DNA from: Nocardioides cynanchi
Lineage (GTDB): Bacteria; Actinomycetota; Actinomycetes; Propionibacteriales; Nocardioidaceae
Assembly (NCBI RefSeq): GCF_008761635.1
Contig: NZ_CP044344.1
Span: 186,001 to 250,000, forward strand
DNA: 64,000 bases
Direction: 5' to 3'
Position 1 is the first letter of the stretch. Every line of letters starts with the position of its first letter. Made by a program: the position numbers and the translations under genes. Below are positions 30,785 to 40,135 of this stretch, piece by piece. Under the pieces are notes generated by a model. That model was not told where the DNA came from. It was given only the letters and a program-made list of their open reading frames with translations, and ran no database searches.

Positions 30785-31639
30785 TCAGTCGGGCGCCGGC
30801 GCGACGAGGCGCGACTCGGCCCGGGTGGCGCCCACGCTGGCGACCACGACGCAGGCGACGGCGGCCCACTGCACCGGGGCCAGGAACTCGTGAACGACGA
30901 CGATCCCGGCCAGCGCGGCAGCAGCGGGCTCGAGACTCATCAGGATCCCGAACACCGACGGGCGAATCGTCCGCAGTGCGGTGATCTCGCAGGAGTAGGG
31001 CACGACCGAGCTGAGCAGCCCGACCAGTGCCCCGAGCAGGACCACCCGCGGGTCGCCGAGACCGCGACCGGAGAGCGTGACCACCACCGGGGTGATCGTC
31101 ACCGTCGCGACGATGCTGGCCACGGTCAGCCCCTCGAGGCCGGGCCAGCGTCGGCCGGTGTCAGCGCTGAGCAGGATGTAGGCCGCCCACATCGCGGCGG
31201 CGAGCAGGGCGAAACCGACCCCGGCCAGGTCCAGGTGACCACGCTCGAGGCCGAGCAGCGCCACACCGAGCGCCGCGAGCAGAGCCCAGACCAGGTCGCG
31301 GGCCCGGCGGCTGCCGCTGACGGCCAGGGCCAGGGGGCCGAGGAACTCGATGGTCACCGCGATGCCGAGGGGGATCCGGGCGAAGGACTCGTAGATCGCC
31401 CAGTTCATCGCCCCCAGCGTCACGCCGAACGCGACCGCGACCTGCCAGTCGCGCGCCGTACGCCCGCGCAGGGAGGGACGGGCCACCGCCGCGAGCACCA
31501 CCGAGCTGGTCGCCAGGCGCAGCCACACCAGCGTGGTCGGGGCCGCGTCGTCGAAGAGGTTCTTGGCGATCCCGGCGCCCAGCTGCACCGAGCAGATGCC
31601 GACGACCACCAGCCAGACCGGCGGGACCCTCGACAGCAC
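30785..31639 (-). CDS. EamA/RhtA-type drug-metabolite transporter
   Basis: 284 residues from GTG 31639, about ten TM helices in two repeats of five. Motifs: GAGIAKNLFDDAAPTTLVWLRL in the first repeat, MNWAIYESFARIPLGIAVTIEFLGPL and the second-repeat SSVVPYSCEITALRTIRPSVFGILMSLEPAAAALAG typical of RhtA-like threonine/homoserine exporters. Likely exports a small metabolite. TAGGTT six bases upstream on this strand suggests a leaderless message. Confidence 0.88.
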   Translation of the reverse strand: MLSRVPPVWLVVVGICSVQLGAGIAKNLFDDAAPTTLVWLRLATSSVVLAAVARPSLRGRTARDWQVAVAFGVTLGAMNWAIYESFARIPLGIAVTIEFLGPLALAVSGSRRARDLVWALLAALGVALLGLERGHLDLAGVGFALLAAAMWAAYILLSADTGRRWPGLEGLTVASIVATVTITPVVVTLSGRGLGDPRVVLLGALVGLLSSVVPYSCEITALRTIRPSVFGILMSLEPAAAALAGIVVVHEFLAPVQWAAVACVVVASVGATRAESRLVAPAPD

Positions 31640-31656
31640 CCCTGCAACCTACCCAC

Positions 31657-31775
31657 CGCCGACTCGGCGCAGACAGGCGCCCAGAACACGCCGAGTCGGC
31701 GCAAAGAGACATCAGAAACGCGCCGAGTCGGCGGATACAGGCAGCAGGAACACGCCGAGTCGGCGCACAGACGCA
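31657..31775. repeat. Four-unit 32-bp tandem array with palindromic core
   Basis: The 13-bp palindrome CGCCGAnTCGGCG begins at 31657, 31689, 31721 and 31753, exactly 32 bp apart. The central base is C in the first copy and G in the other three. The 19-bp intervals share a loose AGACA..CAGAA wording but are not identical. The array fills the gap between the EamA start and the stop of the reductase gene. Confidence 0.9.
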
Positions 31776-32318
31776 TCAGGGGAGTACGTCGTACCAGAGG
31801 TTGGCGATGCCGCCCGCCTCGGAGAACTCGCGCATCCGCAGGTCGACCGCGTGCCCGCCGGCCCAGGCGAAGAGCGGGGTGCCGTCGCCGAGGAACACCG
31901 GCGCGACCAGGACCAGCACCTCGTCGCAGAGCCCGGCGGCCAGGCACTGGCGGGCGACGTCGGCTCCGAGGATGTTCACGTAGCGACCGCCGGCCGCCTC
32001 CCGGGCCGCCGCGACAGCGGTCTCCAGGTCGGTCACGAACGTCGTGTCGGCCGGCGCCTCCGCGGGCGGCCGGTGGGTGAGCACGTACGACGGCCCGTGC
32101 CACTGCCCGCCGAACGCACCCTGCTGGTCGGTGCCGCGGTGGGGGTCGTCGCCGTCGAAGGTACGACGACCCACGAGCAGCGCGCCGACCTGCGGCACGA
32201 GCGCCTCGGCCACCGGGTTCGGCCCCAGGTGCCGGGTCAGCCACTGCATGTCGCCGCCCGGCCCGGCCATGAAGCCGTCCAGCGACATCGTGCACGAGAA
32301 GAGCGTCCTGCTGGTCAT
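31776..32318 (-). CDS. RibD C-terminal/dihydrofolate reductase-fold protein
   Basis: 180 residues from ATG 32318. The start FSCTMSLDGFMAGPGGDMQWL and LLVGRRTFDG, plus YVNILGADVARQCLAAGLCDEVLVLVAPVFLGDGTPLF near the end, are typical of the RibD_C family of NADPH-dependent reductases. Substrate unknown. The start overlaps the stop of the PadR gene by four bases (ATGA), so the two are cotranslated and PadR probably regulates this unit. Confidence 0.85.
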   Translation of the reverse strand: MTSRTLFSCTMSLDGFMAGPGGDMQWLTRHLGPNPVAEALVPQVGALLVGRRTFDGDDPHRGTDQQGAFGGQWHGPSYVLTHRPPAEAPADTTFVTDLETAVAAAREAAGGRYVNILGADVARQCLAAGLCDEVLVLVAPVFLGDGTPLFAWAGGHAVDLRMREFSEAGGIANLWYDVLP

Positions 32319-32881
32319 GCGTCCTCCGAGATCACCGACAGGCGGTCGAGTGCGGTGCGGGTGTGCCGCTTCTCGGCGGCGAAGTAGTCCAGCCCCCAGT
32401 CGGCGACCACGGACGGGTAGTGGAACGCCTGGCCGGGCTCGTCCGCGCCGTGCAGCGAGCTCCGGACCGCGCGCAGGTCGTCGAGCGCCGCCGTGAGCTC
32501 GACGTCGTACTCCTCGAGCATCGCGGTGATCCGCTCGGGCTCGGTCGCGTGCCCGATCAGGAGCCGCAGCAGCACGGTGTGCTTGAGCACCGGGAAGCCG
32601 ACCGGGGCCTCGGCGATCCACGCGCGCAGGGCGGTCCGGCCCGCCTCGGTGATCCGGTACGTCGTGGTGCGGCGCCCCTCGCCGGTCGAGGTGGTCGGCT
32701 CGACGAGGCCGTGCCCGGTCAGGCGGGCCAGCTCGGAGTAGATCTGGCTCATCGCCGGCGCCACCCAGTAGAAGCGCAACGTGTTGTCCGCGCGCTGCTT
32801 GAGCTCGTAGCCGGTCAGCTCGTCGCCGAAGGTCAGGAGCCCCAGGAGGGCGAACGAGGTCGTCGGCAGCTCTTGACTCAT
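32315..32881 (-). CDS. PadR-family transcriptional regulator
   Basis: 188 residues. N-terminal winged helix: TTSFALLGLLTFGDELTGYELKQ, then APAMSQIYSELARLTGHGLVEP and the wing GRRTTTYRITEAGRTALRAWI. The C-terminal dimerisation helix is the long Vir_C-like type (LRLLIGHATEPERITAMLEEYDVEL). It heads a two-gene unit with a RibD_C-type reductase and faces a divergent gene across a short intergenic region with an inverted repeat. Confidence 0.9.
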   Translation of the reverse strand: MSQELPTTSFALLGLLTFGDELTGYELKQRADNTLRFYWVAPAMSQIYSELARLTGHGLVEPTTSTGEGRRTTTYRITEAGRTALRAWIAEAPVGFPVLKHTVLLRLLIGHATEPERITAMLEEYDVELTAALDDLRAVRSSLHGADEPGQAFHYPSVVADWGLDYFAAEKRHTRTALDRLSVISEDA

Positions 32882-32896
32882 GACGCCACCACACTA

Positions 32897-32909
32897 CTGT
32901 TCCTAACAG
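32897..32909. promoter_or_regulatory. Possible PadR operator
   Basis: CTGTT CCT AACAG, a 5-bp inverted repeat in the 51-bp region between padR (-) and the BNR-repeat gene (+). The position suits a site controlling both genes; the short arms make it tentative. Confidence 0.4.
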
Positions 32910-32932
32910 GAAGACACGAGGAAGGGACGCTG

Positions 32933-34021
32933 ATGGCGGACACGTTGGTGATGGTGGGGACCCGCAAGGGTCTGTGGATCGGGCGCTCCGACGAGGCGCG
33001 CACCGACTGGTCCTGGACCGGACCGCACTTCGCGATGGAGGAGGTCTACTCCTGCCTGGTCGACACCCGCGGCGACCGGCCGCGCCTGCTGGTCGGCGCG
33101 TCCTCGAGCTGGCTCGGCCCGCAGGTGTGGCGCTCCGACGACCTCGGCGAGAGCTGGCAGGAGACGCCGAACGGCGCCGTTCGCTTCCCCGAGGACACCG
33201 GCGAGGCGGTGGCGCGGGTCTGGCAGCTGACCCCCGGCGCCGAGGACGGCGTCGTGTACGCCGGCACCGAGCCCGGAGCGATCTTCAAGTCGACCGACCG
33301 GGGCGAGACCTTCGAGCTCGAGCGCGGGCTCTGGGACAACCCGCAGCGCAAGGAGTGGAACGCCGGGTACGGCGGCCAGGCCTTCCACACGATCCTGCCC
33401 CACCCGGAGGACCCGCAACAGGTGTTGGCGGCCATCTCGACGGGTGGGGTCTACCGCACCGACGACGGCGGCGGGTCGTGGTACCCCTCCAACACCGGGG
33501 TGAAGGCCGAGTTCATGCCCGGCGAGCGCACCTACCCCGAGTTCGGCCAGTGCGTGCACAAGGTGACCCGCCACCCGGCGCGACCCGAGCGGCTCTACCT
33601 CCAGAACCACGGCGGCGTCTACCGCTCCGACGACGGGGGGGACAGCTGGCAGGACATCGCGCCCGGTCTGCCGGCCGAGTTCGGCTTCCCGATCGTGGTC
33701 CACCCCCATGACCCCGAGACCGTGTTCGCCTTCCCGATCGTCGACGCCGGCGCCCGCTGGCCGGTCGAGGGTCATGCCCGGGTCTGGCGGTCGACCGACG
33801 GAGGCAGCCACTGGGAGCCGCTCGGTGACGGCTCGCTCCCCGACGACTACTACGTCGCGGTGATGCGCGACGCGATGTGCGTCGACTCCCACGAGACACC
33901 GGGCATCTACTTCGGCGGCCGCAACGGTGGGGTGTGGGCCTCGCCGGACGAGGGCCGGACCTGGCGGGAGATCCACAAGGACCTGCCCGACGTCTGCGTC
34001 GTCCGGGCGGCCGTCATCTGA
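32933..34021 (+). CDS. BNR/Asp-box repeat protein (sialidase/glycosyl hydrolase-like propeller)
   Basis: 362 residues, no signal peptide. Several Asp-box motifs (S/TxDxGxxW) are visible: WRSDDLGESWQE, KSTDRGETFE, YRTDDGGGSWYP, YRSDDGGDSWQD, WRSTDGGSHWEP and ASPDEGRTWRE. These form the blades of a propeller related to sialidases and YCF48-like proteins. Sialidase active-site arginines were not identified, so enzymatic activity is doubtful. ATG 32933 follows AGGAAGGGA. Divergent from padR. Confidence 0.75.
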   Translation: MADTLVMVGTRKGLWIGRSDEARTDWSWTGPHFAMEEVYSCLVDTRGDRPRLLVGASSSWLGPQVWRSDDLGESWQETPNGAVRFPEDTGEAVARVWQLTPGAEDGVVYAGTEPGAIFKSTDRGETFELERGLWDNPQRKEWNAGYGGQAFHTILPHPEDPQQVLAAISTGGVYRTDDGGGSWYPSNTGVKAEFMPGERTYPEFGQCVHKVTRHPARPERLYLQNHGGVYRSDDGGDSWQDIAPGLPAEFGFPIVVHPHDPETVFAFPIVDAGARWPVEGHARVWRSTDGGSHWEPLGDGSLPDDYYVAVMRDAMCVDSHETPGIYFGGRNGGVWASPDEGRTWREIHKDLPDVCVVRAAVI

Positions 34022-34042
34022 CCCGCCCCTACGCTGCCGGGT

Positions 34043-34957
34043 GTGCTCGACGATGCGCTCCTCGCGGACTGGTGCCTGCGCCACCTGGGTGCGCCGCCCG
34101 AGCAGGTGCTCTTCCGGTCCGGGTTCCTCTCCGAGGTCGTCGGGGTCGAGCTGACCACCGGCCTGCGGGCCGTGGTCAAGGCGCGCCCCTTCCAGTCCCG
34201 GATCGCCGGCTGTGTCCAGGTCCAGGCTGCGCTGGCCCGGGGCGGCTTCCCCTGTCCCGAGCCGCTGACCGTGGCCACGCGGGTCGGGGCCCTGACGGTC
34301 ACCGCCGAGAGGGAGGTGCCCGGTGGCGACCCGCTGACCACCGCAGCGGGAGCGGCCCCCTTCGCGGCCCTCCTGGCTCGCCTGATCGCCTCAGCACCCG
34401 CCGCCGCGGACGTCCCGAGCCTGAAGCCCTCGCCGCCGTGGACCGCGTGGGACCACCCCGGGCGGCGGTTGTGGCTCGACCTCGATGAGCACGGGCAGGA
34501 CCTCAACCTCGTCGACGGTCCCGCCTGGGTCGACGACGCCGCACGCCGGGTGAGAGTGCGCCTGACCTCCGCCGCGGTGCCGCTCTGTGTCGGCCACGGC
34601 GACTGGGCGTCGCAGAACCTCCGGTGGTCAGGGCACGAGCCCCACGCGGTGCACGACTGGGACAGCGTCATCGCCCAGCCCGAGGCGGCCGTGGTGGGTC
34701 TGGCCGCCGCCATGTGGCCCACCGAGGCGGGGTCGGACGTCACCGCGTCGGTGGCCCAGACCGCCGACTTCATCGAGAGCTACCAGCGCGCGACCGGCCG
34801 GGAGTGGACCCGCTCCGACGTCCAGGACGCTTGGGCGGCGGGTCTGTGGAACCGGCTGGTCTACGTCAAGCAGGACACGGCCGAGGGAGGTGGCGACCAC
34901 GCGGAGCGCCTGGCCACCGAGATCGAGGAACGGCTCGACCGGGCAGCCCTCGGGTAG
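34043..34957 (+). CDS. Aminoglycoside phosphotransferase (APH)-fold kinase
   Basis: 304 residues from GTG 34043. Catalytic segment CVGHGDWASQNLRW contains the HGDxxxxN of APH kinases, and HDWDSVIAQPE supplies the metal-binding aspartate. The N-terminal lobe GFLSEVVGVELTTGLRAVVKARP provides the nucleotide-site lysine. Such chromosomal APH-like proteins act on diverse metabolites; resistance should not be assumed. TACGCT lies seven bases before the start. Confidence 0.8.
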   Translation: MLDDALLADWCLRHLGAPPEQVLFRSGFLSEVVGVELTTGLRAVVKARPFQSRIAGCVQVQAALARGGFPCPEPLTVATRVGALTVTAEREVPGGDPLTTAAGAAPFAALLARLIASAPAAADVPSLKPSPPWTAWDHPGRRLWLDLDEHGQDLNLVDGPAWVDDAARRVRVRLTSAAVPLCVGHGDWASQNLRWSGHEPHAVHDWDSVIAQPEAAVVGLAAAMWPTEAGSDVTASVAQTADFIESYQRATGREWTRSDVQDAWAAGLWNRLVYVKQDTAEGGGDHAERLATEIEERLDRAALG

Positions 34958-34967
34958 CCGCGCCCCG

Positions 34968-35228
34968 TCAGCCCTCGCCGTCGGTGAACCGCCCGGCCTC
35001 GGCGTCGAAGTCCCGCTCGGTGTTGTCCACCTCGCTGGCGTCGGGTCGGTTGCCGGGGTCGAGGCGCCGTTCGCGCTCCTCCTTGATCTCCGCGACCTCG
35101 TCGTCGGGCGGGCGTTCGTCGACGGGGCGGAGCTCGCGGCCGCCGGCGTCCTCGATGTCGATCGTCAGCTCTCCCGAGTCGTCGGTGCTCGCGTGGTCTG
35201 ACTGCAGGGCCTGCTGCTGGTCGCTCAT
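34968..35228 (-). CDS. Small acidic protein of unknown function
   Basis: 86 residues, highly acidic and charged (DDEVAEIKEERERRLDPGN, DNTERDFDAEAG), with no hydrophobic segment, so likely cytosolic and disordered. ATG 35228 has a strong GGGAGGTCAGGA upstream and overlaps the stop of the MHS transporter gene by four bases, so it is cotranslated with it. No family recognised. Confidence 0.65.
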   Translation of the reverse strand: MSDQQQALQSDHASTDDSGELTIDIEDAGGRELRPVDERPPDDEVAEIKEERERRLDPGNRPDASEVDNTERDFDAEAGRFTDGEG

Positions 35229-36637
35229 TCCTGACCTCCCGTGACGTTCCCGGCGTTCGCCCTGGACGTTGGTGCTCCGGCCGGGACGAGCTCGCGGTCG
35301 AATGTCGCGTCGTCGTCGATGTCGGAGTGGCTGTGGTCCTCCATCAGGCTGACCGCGATCAGCGTCACCACGGCGCAGCCCAGGATCGCCGCGGGGATCG
35401 AGTAGACCGACCCGGTGTGCGCCAGGAGGTACGTCGCGACGAGGGGCGCCGGGCCGCCGGCGATCACCGAGGCGAGCTGGTAACCCATCCCGGCCCCGGC
35501 GTACCGCAACGAGGTCGGGAACGACTCGGCGATCAGCGACGCCTGGGGCCCGTACTGCATGCCGTGCGGGATCAGCGCCAGGAAGACACCGAGGAACGCG
35601 ATCACCGCGACCCCGCTGTCCATGGCCGCGAAGAGAACGAAGCCGTACACCCCGGTGATCGCCGCCCCGATCATGTAGATCCGCTTGCGCCCCAGGGAGT
35701 CGGACAGGTGCCCGTAGAGGGGTACGGCGACCACCTCGAGCGCCGCGGCGGACAGGATCGCCGCCAGCGCGAAGGTCTTGGAGTAGCCCTGGTCCTCGGT
35801 CAGGTAGACCAGCGTGAACGAGGTGATCACGTAGAACGGTGCCTGCTCCGAGAGCCGGGCGAAGGCGCTGAGCAGGATCGGCTTCCAGTGCCGCCGGACC
35901 GCGTCGACGGTGGGCAGGCGGCTGATGTCGCGACGCTCCAGGCGCCGGGCGAACATGGGGGTCTCGAGGATCCGGATCCTGATGTAGAGACCGATCGCGA
36001 CCATCACCAGGCTGAACACGAACGGGACCCGCCACCCCCACGACTGGAACTGCGCATCGGTGAGTCGCCAGCTGAGCAGGTAGAGGAAGCCGGTGCCGAG
36101 GATCAGCCCGAAGGCCACACCGAGCTGGGGGAGGCTGGCCATCAGGCCGCGGCGCCTCTGGTCGCCCCACTCCATGGAGAGCAGCACCGAGCCGCTCCAC
36201 TCGCCCCCGACGGCGAGGCCCTGGAGCAGGCGCAGCAGCACCAGGAGGATCGGCGCCGCCGAGCCGATCGTCCCGGTGCCGGGCAGCACCCCGACCAGCG
36301 TGGTGGCCAGGCCCATGCCGAGCAAGGTGATGATCAGGGTCGCCTTGCGGCCGATCCGGTCGCCCCAGTGGCCGAAGATCGCGGCTCCCACGGGCCGGGC
36401 GGCGAACCCGACGGCGTACGTCGCGAACGACTCGAGCCGACCGGCGTACGCCGTGGACTCGGGGAAGAACAGCGCCGGGAAGATCAGTGCTGCGGCGGTG
36501 TTGTACAGGAAGAAGTCGTACCACTCGATGGTGGTGCCGACGGTGCTGGCCAGCGCCGCCTTGCGGATCTGGCGCCGGTGCTCCGGGCTGTCCTCCGCAG
36601 CGGTGGACGCGGCTGCGGATCGAGGGTCGAGCGTCAT
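35225..36637 (-). CDS. MFS transporter, metabolite:H+ symporter (MHS) family
   Basis: 470 residues from ATG 36637 (GGAGAAGGGA upstream); about 12 TM helices. MHS hallmarks: STVGTTIEWYDFFLYNTAAALIF in TM1, RPVGAAIFGHWGDRIGRK, LRLLQGLAVGGEWSG and GYLSDSLGRKR-like GHLSDSLGRKRIYMIG. Family members import shikimate, proline/betaine, citrate or ketoglutarate with protons; the substrate here is not predictable. Cotranslated with the small acidic protein downstream. Confidence 0.9.
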   Translation of the reverse strand: MTLDPRSAAASTAAEDSPEHRRQIRKAALASTVGTTIEWYDFFLYNTAAALIFPALFFPESTAYAGRLESFATYAVGFAARPVGAAIFGHWGDRIGRKATLIITLLGMGLATTLVGVLPGTGTIGSAAPILLVLLRLLQGLAVGGEWSGSVLLSMEWGDQRRRGLMASLPQLGVAFGLILGTGFLYLLSWRLTDAQFQSWGWRVPFVFSLVMVAIGLYIRIRILETPMFARRLERRDISRLPTVDAVRRHWKPILLSAFARLSEQAPFYVITSFTLVYLTEDQGYSKTFALAAILSAAALEVVAVPLYGHLSDSLGRKRIYMIGAAITGVYGFVLFAAMDSGVAVIAFLGVFLALIPHGMQYGPQASLIAESFPTSLRYAGAGMGYQLASVIAGGPAPLVATYLLAHTGSVYSIPAAILGCAVVTLIAVSLMEDHSHSDIDDDATFDRELVPAGAPTSRANAGNVTGGQE

Positions 36638-36814
36638 GGGAGTGGTCCCTTCTCCTGCGGCCCGAACCGCAGGTGCACAACCTCCCGTGGACGCTCCCGA
36701 GAGGACCCCGCGGCTCCTGCCTACCCCGCCCGTGACGCGGGACACAACCCACCTGGGGGTGAGTCATGAGATCGCGGCGAGCCCTCCGCGAGTCGCGGAA
36801 GTAGGCTCCGCGGC

Positions 36815-38494
36815 ATGGACACGCCCGACCTCAAGCCCCGCTCTCGCGACGTCACCGACGGCCTCGAGAAGGCGGCCGCCCGCGGGATGCTCCGCGCCGT
36901 CGGCATGGGCGACGACGACTTCGCCAAGCCGCAGATCGGCGTCGCGTCGAGCTGGAACGAGATCACGCCCTGCAACCTCTCCCTCGACCGGCTGGCCAAG
37001 GCGGTCAAGAACGGCGTGCACGCAGCCGGCGGATACCCCCTGGAGTTCGGGACGATCTCGGTCTCCGACGGCATCGCGATGGGCCACGAGGGCATGCACT
37101 TCTCCCTGGTCAGCCGCGAGGTCATCGCCGACTCGGTCGAGACCGTGATGATGGCCGAGCGGCTCGACGGCTCGGTGCTGCTCGCCGGGTGCGACAAGAG
37201 CCTGCCCGGCATGATGATGGCCGCGGCCCGGCTCGACCTGGCCAGCGTCTTCCTCTACGCCGGCTCGATCATGCCCGGCCAGGTCGACGGGCGGGACGTC
37301 ACCATCATCGACGCCTTCGAGGCGGTCGGTGCCTGCCTGGCCGGCAAGATCACCCGCGCCGAGGTCGACCGGATCGAGCGGGCGATCTGCCCGGGGGAGG
37401 GCGCCTGCGGCGGCATGTACACCGCCAACACCATGGCCGCCGTCGCCGAGGCGATCGGGATGAGCCTGCCGGGCTCGGCCGCCCCGCCGGCGGTCGACCG
37501 GCGCCGGGACGGCTTCGCCCACCGCTCGGGCGAGGCCGTGGTCAACCTGCTGCGGCTCGGCATCACCGCGCGCCAGGTCATGACCATGGAGGCGTTCGAG
37601 AACGCGATCACCGTGGTGATGGCCCTCGGCGGCTCCACGAACGCCGTCCTCCACCTGCTGGCGATGGCCCGCGAGGCCGACGTCGACCTCACCATCGACG
37701 ACTTCAACCGGATCGGCGACAAGGTGCCGCACCTCGGCGACCTCAAGCCGTTCGGCCGCTACGTGATGAACGACGTCGACAAGGTCGGCGGCATCCCGGT
37801 CGTGATGAAGGCCCTGCTCGACGCCGGCCTGATGCACGGGGACGCGCTCACCGTCACCGGGAAGACGATGGCCGAGAACCTCGAGGCCCTGGCGCCGCCC
37901 GGGCTCGACGACGACGTGCTCCGCTCGCTCGACCGGCCGATCCACAAGACCGGTGGGCTGACCATCCTCAAGGGCTCGTTGGCTCCCGAGGGCGCGGTCG
38001 TGAAGTCCGCCGGCTTCGACGACTCCACCTTCACCGGCACGGCCCGCGTCTTCGACGGCGAGCGGGCAGCGATGGACGCGCTCGAGGCTGGCGCCATCGT
38101 CGCGGGTGACGTGGTCGTGATCCGCTACGAGGGTCCGAAGGGCGGGCCCGGGATGCGGGAGATGCTCGCGATCACCGGCGCCATCAAGGGCGCCGGGCTC
38201 GGCAAGGACGTGCTGCTGATCACCGACGGCCGCTTCTCCGGTGGTACGACGGGGCTCTGTGTCGGCCACATCGCGCCGGAGGCCGTCGACGCGGGCCCGA
38301 TCGCCTTCGTCCGCGACGGCGACCCGATCACCCTCGATGTGGCCAACCGCTCGCTCGACGTCGACGTCGACGACGCCGAGTGGGACGCGCGCAAGGACGG
38401 CTGGGAGCCGCTGCCCCCGAAGTACACCCGCGGTGTGCTCGGCAAGTACGCCAAGGTCGTGCAGTCCGCGGCCCACGGCGCGGTCTGCGGCTGA
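36815..38494 (+). CDS. ilvD: Dihydroxy-acid dehydratase
   Basis: 559 residues. Third enzyme of isoleucine/valine synthesis, making the 2-keto acids. Iron-sulfur cysteines appear in [18 protein letters not shown] and [14 protein letters not shown]; the C-terminal [21 protein letters not shown] is a family signature. Length is normal for the short form. TAGGCT at 36802-36807 lies seven bases before the ATG. The gene is separate from ilvBNC, about 7 kb upstream, as is common in actinobacteria. Confidence 0.97.
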   Translation: MDTPDLKPRSRDVTDGLEKAAARGMLRAVGMGDDDFAKPQIGVASSWNEITPCNLSLDRLAKAVKNGVHAAGGYPLEFGTISVSDGIAMGHEGMHFSLVSREVIADSVETVMMAERLDGSVLLAGCDKSLPGMMMAAARLDLASVFLYAGSIMPGQVDGRDVTIIDAFEAVGACLAGKITRAEVDRIERAICPGEGACGGMYTANTMAAVAEAIGMSLPGSAAPPAVDRRRDGFAHRSGEAVVNLLRLGITARQVMTMEAFENAITVVMALGGSTNAVLHLLAMAREADVDLTIDDFNRIGDKVPHLGDLKPFGRYVMNDVDKVGGIPVVMKALLDAGLMHGDALTVTGKTMAENLEALAPPGLDDDVLRSLDRPIHKTGGLTILKGSLAPEGAVVKSAGFDDSTFTGTARVFDGERAAMDALEAGAIVAGDVVVIRYEGPKGGPGMREMLAITGAIKGAGLGKDVLLITDGRFSGGTTGLCVGHIAPEAVDAGPIAFVRDGDPITLDVANRSLDVDVDDAEWDARKDGWEPLPPKYTRGVLGKYAKVVQSAAHGAVCG

Positions 38495-38532
38495 GGCCGG
38501 GCCGCGCCCGCGCCGAGCGACCAGGTGTACTG

Positions 38533-39018
38533 CTAGGGCAGCTCCCCGACCGTGGCGATCAGGTCCCGGGCCAGCGGCGCGATCACGTTCCGCTCGTGCG
38601 CGGCCCAGCGCTTCGCGACCAGGTCGGTCGGGTAGATCAGCACGTTGCCGCGCGCGCGGTGCAGGGCGATCTCGGTGCCGTGGGTGTCGGTGGCGACCAT
38701 CCAGTCCAGGCGCGCCTGGTCCGCGACGTACTGGCCGAACGCCAGGCCGATCTGGTTGGTGATCGGGTTGGGATCGGGGCGGTGCGCCTCGTCGAGGCGC
38801 AGCCAGGCGTTGAGCATCTCGTCGTAGTGCCGGCCGAGGTCGTCGATGTCGCCGAAGAGGACGTCCTGCTCGCCCAGCTCGGCGATGCTCGAGCGCACCC
38901 AGTCGACCTCCGCGCTGGTGAGCGGCTCGAGCACCGGGTCGGCCTGCGCGACCGGAGCCTGGGCCGTCGGCGACTCGTCCTGTGGTTCCTCACCCGATGA
39001 CTTCTTGAACCACGGCAT
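38533..39018 (-). CDS. DUF3806-like protein
   Basis: 161 residues. N terminus MPWFKKSSGEEPQDESPTAQ is charged and low-complexity; from residue ~35 the protein matches the pattern of DUF3806 (WLRLDEAHRPDPNPITNQIGLAFGQYVADQARLDWMVATDTHGTEIALH...). No catalytic motif and no signal peptide. TAGCGT is six bases before the ATG on this strand. Function unknown. Confidence 0.65.
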   Translation of the reverse strand: MPWFKKSSGEEPQDESPTAQAPVAQADPVLEPLTSAEVDWVRSSIAELGEQDVLFGDIDDLGRHYDEMLNAWLRLDEAHRPDPNPITNQIGLAFGQYVADQARLDWMVATDTHGTEIALHRARGNVLIYPTDLVAKRWAAHERNVIAPLARDLIATVGELP

Positions 39019-39081
39019 GGGCCCACGCTAGCGATCCACTGGGGGGTCGGTCCTGATTTCGCCCAGGGACGCGGTTGCTGC

Positions 39082-40131
39082 TCAGTCGTAGTCGGCCCAT
39101 ACGCGGCGCTGGGCGCCGTCGACGGTCATCGACCCGCCGTACGGCAGGACCCACTGCGGCCGGGTGTGGCCGAAGGGCACGCCGACGACGACCACAGCGT
39201 CCGGGTTGTAGCGGGCAACCGTCGAGATCGCGACGTCGCGTTGCTCGGCGCGACGCGCGGCCCGCTGCCCCGCGTCGGGGCGCTGCTCGCGGGTGGACGT
39301 GGGTGGCCGGGACACCACGACTGCGTCGACCGCTGCGACCAGCCCGCGCTCGCCGAGCGAGCGGAGGATGTAGCCGAACTCCGAGGCCGGGATGAGCTCC
39401 TCGGAGGCCTCCAGCAGCAGGACTCCGCCGCGGAGCACACCGGCGTCGTCCGCGAAGCGGCCCGCGGTCAGGATCCACTGCACGACCTCGATGCACCCGC
39501 CCCAGGTCGGGCCGGTCACCGAACGGGGCGGCCCGGCCCAGGCCCAGGGCTCGGTCGGCTCCCGGTCGCCGTACGACGTGAGCGCGGCCGGGTCCTGCCA
39601 GTCCCTCCCGAAGTCCTCCGCCTCGCCGGGCTCGGTGATCTCCAGCCGGCCGCCGTCCAGCAGCGCTGCCCGCAGGGACGCGGCGTGCACGGGGTCGACA
39701 GCGGGACCGGGCCCGAGGTGGACCTGGGTCGAGCCGCCGTGGAAGGACGCGACGCCCTGCTGCCAGAGCCAGCTCAGCAGGTTGGTGTTGTCGCTGTAGC
39801 CCAGGAACGGCTTGGGGTCGCGGCGCGCCAGGTCGGCATGGAGGTGGGGTATCACCGTGATCTGGTCCTCGCCACCGATGGTGGCCAACACCGCCCGGAT
39901 GTCGGGGTCCGCGAACGCCGCGTTGAGGTCGGCGGCGCGGTCCTCCGCCGACCCTCCCAGGCGCCGGGTCGTCGGGTACTCCACCGGCACCAGTCCGGTG
40001 ACCTCGGTCAGCCGGCGCAGGGCCTGCTCGTGGACCTCCGGGCCGGCGGCCGGCGCCGCGAACGACGGCGAGAGCACGGCCACCCGGTCACCGGGCGCGG
40101 CCTTGGCCGGGCGGAGCAGGTCGCGACTCAT
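39082..40131 (-). CDS. S66 family peptidase (LD-carboxypeptidase/MccF-like)
   Basis: 349 residues from ATG 40131; a TTG four codons upstream is possible. GDRVAVLSPSFAAP at the N terminus, ATIGGEDQ, and the nucleophile region PFLGYSDNTNL match the S66 family; the C-terminal VVVVGVPFGHTRPQWVLPYGG carries the catalytic His. The mid-region with a large insertion is closer to MccF-type microcin C immunity peptidases than to peptidoglycan LdcA. Starts 4 bp from the stop of the decarboxylase gene, so likely cotranscribed. Confidence 0.82.
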   Translation of the reverse strand: MSRDLLRPAKAAPGDRVAVLSPSFAAPAAGPEVHEQALRRLTEVTGLVPVEYPTTRRLGGSAEDRAADLNAAFADPDIRAVLATIGGEDQITVIPHLHADLARRDPKPFLGYSDNTNLLSWLWQQGVASFHGGSTQVHLGPGPAVDPVHAASLRAALLDGGRLEITEPGEAEDFGRDWQDPAALTSYGDREPTEPWAWAGPPRSVTGPTWGGCIEVVQWILTAGRFADDAGVLRGGVLLLEASEELIPASEFGYILRSLGERGLVAAVDAVVVSRPPTSTREQRPDAGQRAARRAEQRDVAISTVARYNPDAVVVVGVPFGHTRPQWVLPYGGSMTVDGAQRRVWADYD

Positions 40132-40135
40132 CGGG

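Noticed and set aside
31657..31775. CRISPR array
   Set aside because: Repeats are only 13 bp and palindromic, the 19-bp intervals are similar to each other, and there are no cas genes.
34043..34957. Aminoglycoside resistance kinase
   Set aside because: The APH fold is shared by many metabolite kinases; no resistance-specific motif was recognised.
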